A stretch of 64,000 nt of DNA from Welwitschia mirabilis (lineage: Eukaryota; Gnetophyta; Gnetopsida; Welwitschiales), in the NCBI GenBank assembly GCA_051453625.1, contig JBOZIK010000001.1, positions 265,946,545-266,010,544 on the forward strand, in the 5' to 3' direction. Positions 59,268 through 64,000 of the stretch are shown one piece after another. The notes beneath the pieces were generated by a model. That model made no database searches and was not told the origin of the DNA. It worked only from the letters and a program-made list of their open reading frames with translations. Each line of letters starts with the position of its first letter. Position 1 is the first letter of the stretch. A program made the translations under genes and the position numbers.

Positions 59268-60919
59268 CACCCTCTAACTAGACTTCTATTAAATCCCTAG
59301 TGAAAGTTGATAATGAAATATTTAAACATGTAAAAATATCCTTAGTTAAAATGGTGTTAGTTAAACATGGAAAAATGGTCTTAGTTAAAATGCTCAATAT
59401 GAAAATGATATAACTTTAAAAAAATTATAAGAAAGTTTCTATAATTAAGACATCAAAATAAAAAATTTTGTAAAAAACAATGTGAAAATGAGATGCCATA
59501 CCTCCTAACTAAAATTGAACTTTATCCTCAAATTCTTATGATAAAAAGTGTTTAAAGTATTTTGAGAACAGAGATTTAGAAGAATCTTGATGAGTTCTTT
59601 TATTGAAAATCATACAAAATGATGCAACTAAGATATGAAAGAACAAAAAACTAATTAATGTAAAATGATCATTTTATTAATTACTAAGTGAAAAATTAAT
59701 CCATAAAAATGGAGTATGCCTTATGAAGTTATTTCTAATGAAATTAGAAAGATGTAAAGTGGGTAATGGAGATGGAAAATAAAAATGTGTCAAAAGACTT
59801 AACCATAAAACTAATAAATAAATAAACAAACCTACCTAGGATAATGGCCCTTATTATGTTTTTGTATTTTTAGTGTATCTTGATATTAACTAAAGTGTAG
59901 TTTTCACTGAGTAACTTATATGAATTTAATAAATCAATAAAAATCCTAAGTATGAAAGTTAAAAAATGAGAGAACACTGAAGACCTCTGATTTCCTTTTT
60001 TTTTCCTTTCTTTGTTTTCCATTTCTACTAGTGTGTATGTCCTCAATTTAATCCTTTGAATCACATTGAGTATCTAGACTTATAAAATTTTATTTGAATA
60101 TATGTAATCATATTATCTTGCAAAGAAATAATTTCTACACTAGCAGTGAGCATCTATAGCCCTGATGCAATTGATCATGTAATAATTAGATCATTAAAGC
60201 TATATTATGAGTGAGCATCCATAGCCCTAATGTAGTTATCTAAACCTAATTACATGATTAATGAGATGTCCATTTGGAGAAGAAATATTATTTTTCTATT
60301 ATTCATATTCTTATATTCATTTTTTTATGCACATTTATAGGATTCATTAGTTCATTAGCCTAATCAAAACAAATCTTGTCCTCATCAAATGCTCTAAACA
60401 TAAGGAACATAGTCTAAAGGTAGATCCCATCTTTTTAGACATGTATTTACTGAAATCAAATATCCTAATTGAATGATCTTTTAACAAACTTAAAATAAGT
60501 GTAACTCTTTCTTAAAAACCCATAAGTTTACTTAATTACAATCATCACTTAAGTGATAATGAATTTACTTATTATTGATTTTTGGTCAAAGGTGATTAAC
60601 CTAAGTCCATAAGCCTTGGAAATTCATAAGTAAATAGTTAAGTTAAGTGATTTATGGGCTTAATGAGATATTTTAAAAATGTTTTTCATGCATGTAAAGG
60701 TTTAAAAGGATGGTGGAATGAGTGATAATGCTATGAAATGTTCATGAGAAAATCATCCTTAACAAAAACTTGGTCTTTTGTAGAATGATTTATTATAAAA
60801 GATTCAAAGGTATTGTGACAATTAAGTTCAGAGTCATAGAAGTGACATTCAAGTAATAGCATAGAATGGAAAATATTTGGCTTATAAGAAGAACATTTAG
60901 AGTTGCAAATTTTTTTAAC
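59268..60919 (-). other. F2 unit 4 region between protease and 3' LTR
   Basis: No pol motifs. Purine tract (minus) at 59990-60031. The block GTGAGCATCTATAGCCCTGA at 60146 is repeated near 60210, a spacing of about 65 bases. Confidence 0.6.
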
Positions 60920-61500
60920 CTAGTTAACCTCTTTAAGATTGCCTAGTAATTTCATCTTGAAAATATTGAAGTTGAAATTCATATCACTAAATGATATTTT
61001 AATTTGACCATTACTATAATAAATGATTGGGATTAAATTACATTTTTTCATGTTCATTTCTAAAACAATGAAGTCCACTGGTAAATAGCAATTTCCTACT
61101 TGAACTATCACATCCTCAACTATTTGCAATGGTGACTTCACTGAGTTGTTAGCTAATTGCAATTGAAATTTCATACATTTACTATTATTTAAGTAAAGTT
61201 TCTTATATATGTAATGGAGTAGGATATTGACACTTACCCTAAGATCTAATAAGGCTTGCTTAATATTCTTATCTGCAATTACAATAGCTATTATTGGATA
61301 ACTAGGATCTTTATACTTAGGATCTTTATAAATATTTTTATCTCTAATTGCAATAGCTATTGTTGGCAAAAAAAATCTTTATTCTTATTATTATTATGTC
61401 TCTTTGTTGTGCACATATCCTTAAGGAACGTTGCACATTAGAGCACCTTTTTAATTATTTCTAAAGGAGGAATGTTAATCTTAAGTTCCTTAAAAATTTT
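60920..61500 (-). pseudogene. F2 unit 4 protease, longest open copy
   Basis: The longest protease frame of the array (61369-60920, 149 codons). It reads LLDLRVSVNILLHYIYKKLY, LQLANNSVKSPLQIVEDVIV, QVGNCYLPVDFIVLEM and FNIFKMKLL, matching the Athila/Tat protease nearly end to end. The active site DLGAS reads DLRVS: Asp kept, Gly replaced by Arg. The GRPFLAT segment after PII is deleted. Upstream, a 69-bp duplication keeps the frame and repeats an IAIAIRDKNI / IAIVIADKNI stretch. Past the ATG the frame is broken, so this is probably not expressed. Confidence 0.8.
61270..61370 (-). repeat. 69-bp in-frame duplication in unit 4 protease
   Basis: The sequence around GCAATTACAATAGCTATTAT (61275) recurs as CTAATTGCAATAGCTATTGT (61344), 69 bases apart. 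The other units have one copy. Confidence 0.75.
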
Positions 61501-62389
61501 AAGGCCTATAATTGTCATTTATTAATGTTCTTATTTATAATATGTTCTTATTTATAATATATTAGGGAAAAGATAAAATATCATTGTAGGTGGATAAGAT
61601 TCTTCTAATTATTTAACCGTTTCTTTATTCAACACTTGAAGGAAGGGTAAAGTTGTTTTATAAGAGGTTGTGTCTTTTACATTTTTGTTTTTCTCATCTT
61701 TATATTGACTTTGATTTATTCCTTGATTAATCTCTATGTCACTTCAAAGGTAAATATCCTTAATTTATTCTAATTTATTTGATCCTTCTTCTATGAACCT
61801 AACTCCCTTTGAATTTAGTTATGATCTCATGAAAAGTATTTCTAGATCTCTATTATTTAAGGTAGAGATAATCTAGGTTTGACTTTGTTGAGCTTATTAA
61901 AGAACTTATGATGTGATTTAAGTGGTTTGTTTGAGGTTTTTCAATAATGAGAAATGTCTTTTAAGGGTTGTTTCATGGTCACAATTGATTTGAACTTGAG
62001 TTTCTAGAAAGTAATTTACTAATTCCTCAAAGGAGGTGGATAAAGATGGTTTTTAATAATTGGATGGCAAGGGGTAAAAAGAAAATGAAGGAAATGGATT
62101 TCTTTGTTAGTTAATTAGTTTATCATTCTTTCAATAAAAGTTGAGATGATTCCTCCCCTCAAGGTTGTAGGTATTATAATATAAGTTGTTTCTTTGGTTT
62201 TACCAGTAGTGTCCTACTATATTAACTTATTCATTTATTGTGTTTTGAAATAAAGGAATGAATGGATACTTAGCTATTTTATGGGTATGTATGTGGTAAA
62301 TTAGGCATTTATATTTTGTGTTATTAACTCAAAAACGCATTAGAGGATCTAATATGATGATGAAACCTAGATGTTTTATCATGCTTCTT

Positions 62390-62790
62390 CCATTTTTCAA
62401 AACTATGAACTACTATTTCAAGATAGTTTCAAGCTTCGTCTATGGGCATGCTAAGGAAATTCCTCCTACTCATTATTTTCACTAATTGTTTATTATTTGT
62501 AGTCAATCCATTATTAAAAAACTAATTTTTCTCCTTGTCTTAAAACCATGTTGTGGAAATTTTTGTAATACGTTCTTGAATCTTTCTAAGGCTTGGGAAG
62601 TGGTCTTATGGTCTTTTTACTAATAGTTCATTATTTCTTTTCTCAAGACATTCATTTTATGTTTAGGAAAAAAGTTTGAAATGATGGCCTTAATTAGTTT
62701 AAACCAAGTCCTAATGAATAAGGAAATAAGGATGTAGAGCCACAATTTTGACTTCTCCTTTAAAGAAAATGGAAATAAGATAAGTCTAAA
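62390..62790 (-). pseudogene. F2 unit 4 gag remnant
   Basis: Colinear with unit 1 gag; ALRFKNVLQKFPQHGF-like and NFLSMPIDEA-like pieces can be followed in shifting frames. Stops throughout. Confidence 0.6.
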
Positions 62791-63927
62791 TGTATTAGAT
62801 ATTTATGGGTATTTTGGAATAGTTGATAAAACACATTGAATTCTTTAATATGTAGGTATGAATCATGAAATTCTAAACCATGGAAATGAAGTAAACACTG
62901 CATGGTAGAAGGTTTGAACTCTAACCTTTAGTTTTTGGGTGGTTGTACTATACATGAATGTGTTCTTAAGCATTATTGTTGAAGGTAATGATGAAGATTT
63001 TACTGAGTTTTATTATCCACTACATTATCTTGGGATTTGACTATCTTTTGGGGAAGGTAGTAGGCAGTTAATTAGTTGATTAGTTTTTAGTTTGATAATG
63101 ATCTAATAAATGGATATTGAGAATTAAGTGGGTTATTATTTGGATTTTTTTAAGAGCCAGTAGCTTTTTCTCTTTAAATGGCTTTGTTATGCGTTTTACT
63201 ATTTAGAAAAGAGATCCATTTTGTTGAAAGGGTTTCTATTTAATCTTGTTAACTCATTACAAATCCAAGACATGTAAGGCTTAAATAAGGTTTTAGATAC
63301 AATTAGATGAGGTTTTAATAAAGCCTAAACAAGAAAAAGGTTTTTAGGTTTTCATAGAGGGATTACATGAAAGTTCAAAGCCTTTTGCATAGTAATGCAA
63401 GTGATACCAACCAAGTAGTAATGTTAGTTAAAATGTGATTTTTGATTATAGAAAAATCATAGAGGCTTATAGATGCCTTATCGAGCATTTGATGTATCAA
63501 GGTCATAAAAACCAAAACATGAACAAAAAATGTAAGTGTGCATAAAATAAAATTTAACAAAATTGTAAAAAAAAATTATGTTTTAATGTTTATGATAGAA
63601 AATTAAACCAGCAATTAAAAAATGAAGGGAATAAATAAAAGCACATAAGGTAAGCTAAATTTTTTATTTTTTTCCTTAAGTTGCAACCTACAAAAATACT
63701 ATTAGACCTGCATCCAAAACAAGTTAAAGGAAAAAAGCCAAATAAAAACTTTAAAAGTAGACTAGTTTGAGTATCATTAGATAATGAACACACAAAACAA
63801 ATAAAAATAGAACCATTTTAGATATCATTGGAATGTACTAGTACCATCACTAGAAAAGCAAAAACTAACTAAAAATATTATAATAAAGAAAAGTTTATGA
63901 TGTTTTTAGGTAGATACCATGCCATTA
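62791..63927 (-). other. F2 unit 4 leader
   Basis: No ORF recognised. The short minus-strand frames here (63375-63560, 63590-63793) are not shared by the sister leaders. Confidence 0.55.
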
Positions 63928-63945
63928 TCCTTGGAAATAGTGCCA
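63928..63945 (-). other. F2 unit 4 primer binding site
   Basis: The minus strand reads TGGCACTATTTCCAAGGA; keeps the TGGC start of TGGCGCCGTTGCCGGGGA. Confidence 0.75.
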
Positions 63946-63951
63946 AAATAT

Positions 63952-64000
63952 TGATCGTTTCAGTATGTGAACTAAATTTAAAACAAGACAAGAACCTAAT
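63952..64000 (-). repeat. F2 LTR f (start only)
   Basis: TGATCGTTTCAG matches the start of LTR d. Continues beyond the window, so the array does not end here. Confidence 0.75.

Larger units (their letters stand above)
45617..64000 (-). mobile_element. Head-to-tail F2 array (units 2, 3 and 4)
   Basis: Four LTRs (45617, 51778, 57923 and 63952 onward) alternate with three internal regions of 4.7-4.8 kb in the same order and orientation as unit 1. Neighbouring units share the LTR between them: each LTR has a primer site on its left and a 3' internal end on its right, apart from the leftmost, whose left side is host sequence. The array runs past the window edge. N runs at 50061-50070, 53739-53748 and 55556-55565 are short. 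Confidence 0.8.

Noticed and set aside
1-64000. CRISPR array, tRNA or rRNA genes, bacterial operon signals
   Set aside because: No regularly spaced short identical repeats, no tRNA cloverleaf or rRNA block seen. Direct repeats here are LTRs and retrotransposon units.

Overview
The window looks like gene-poor, AT-rich plant nuclear heterochromatin, probably from a dicot. I see no intact protein-coding gene, rRNA, tRNA or CRISPR array. Almost everything is decayed LTR retrotransposon, nested several layers deep. Reading frames are broken mainly by C-to-T and G-to-A changes, as expected of old methylated copies. Eleven N runs interrupt the sequence: 267-366, 624-723, 8121-8125, 10830-10867, 12258-12267, 18619-19175, 36380-36479, 41167-41881, 50061-50070, 53739-53748 and 55556-55565. 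Family names F1 and F2 below are mine.

Left part (1-22549). F1 is an LTR family with TGTTG...CAACA-type ends. Plus-strand F1 pieces (3' internal segments and LTRs) occupy 1-3902 and resume at 20066-22549. They are split by a minus-strand Ty1/copia element (3903-20065) with recognisable gag, protease, integrase, reverse transcriptase and RNase H, plus an extra 3' reading frame. The copia 5' LTR is itself split by a complete minus-strand F1 element (11990-19723) flanked by a 5-bp GTCAC duplication. That F1 copy has a primer site and one long decayed reading frame of unknown function, and I could find no polymerase genes in it.

Middle (22550-45616). A minus-strand F2 element (22550-29341), whose left LTR was hit by F1, is followed by about 3.8 kb of non-repeated sequence (29342-31929 and 44361-45616). 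This stretch holds exon-like pieces of an unrecognised, apparently dead host gene on the minus strand. A plus-strand Ty3/gypsy chromovirus (31935-44355, TAAGG target duplication) sits inside the last exon-like piece.

Right part (45617-64000). At least three F2 elements lie head to tail on the minus strand, sharing LTRs (LTR-internal-LTR-internal-LTR-internal-LTR) with a period of about 6.1 kb. F2 carries Athila/Tat-type gag and protease only. After protease comes about 1.7 kb without recognisable reverse transcriptase or integrase, so F2 looks like a non-autonomous family that used proteins from a relative.

Inferred order of events: F2 inserted in host DNA, then F1 in an F2 LTR, then copia in F1, then a second F1 in the copia LTR. 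The chromovirus independently hit the host gene remnant. All boundaries were found by eye from repeat alignments, primer sites and TG/CA ends; none was computed.
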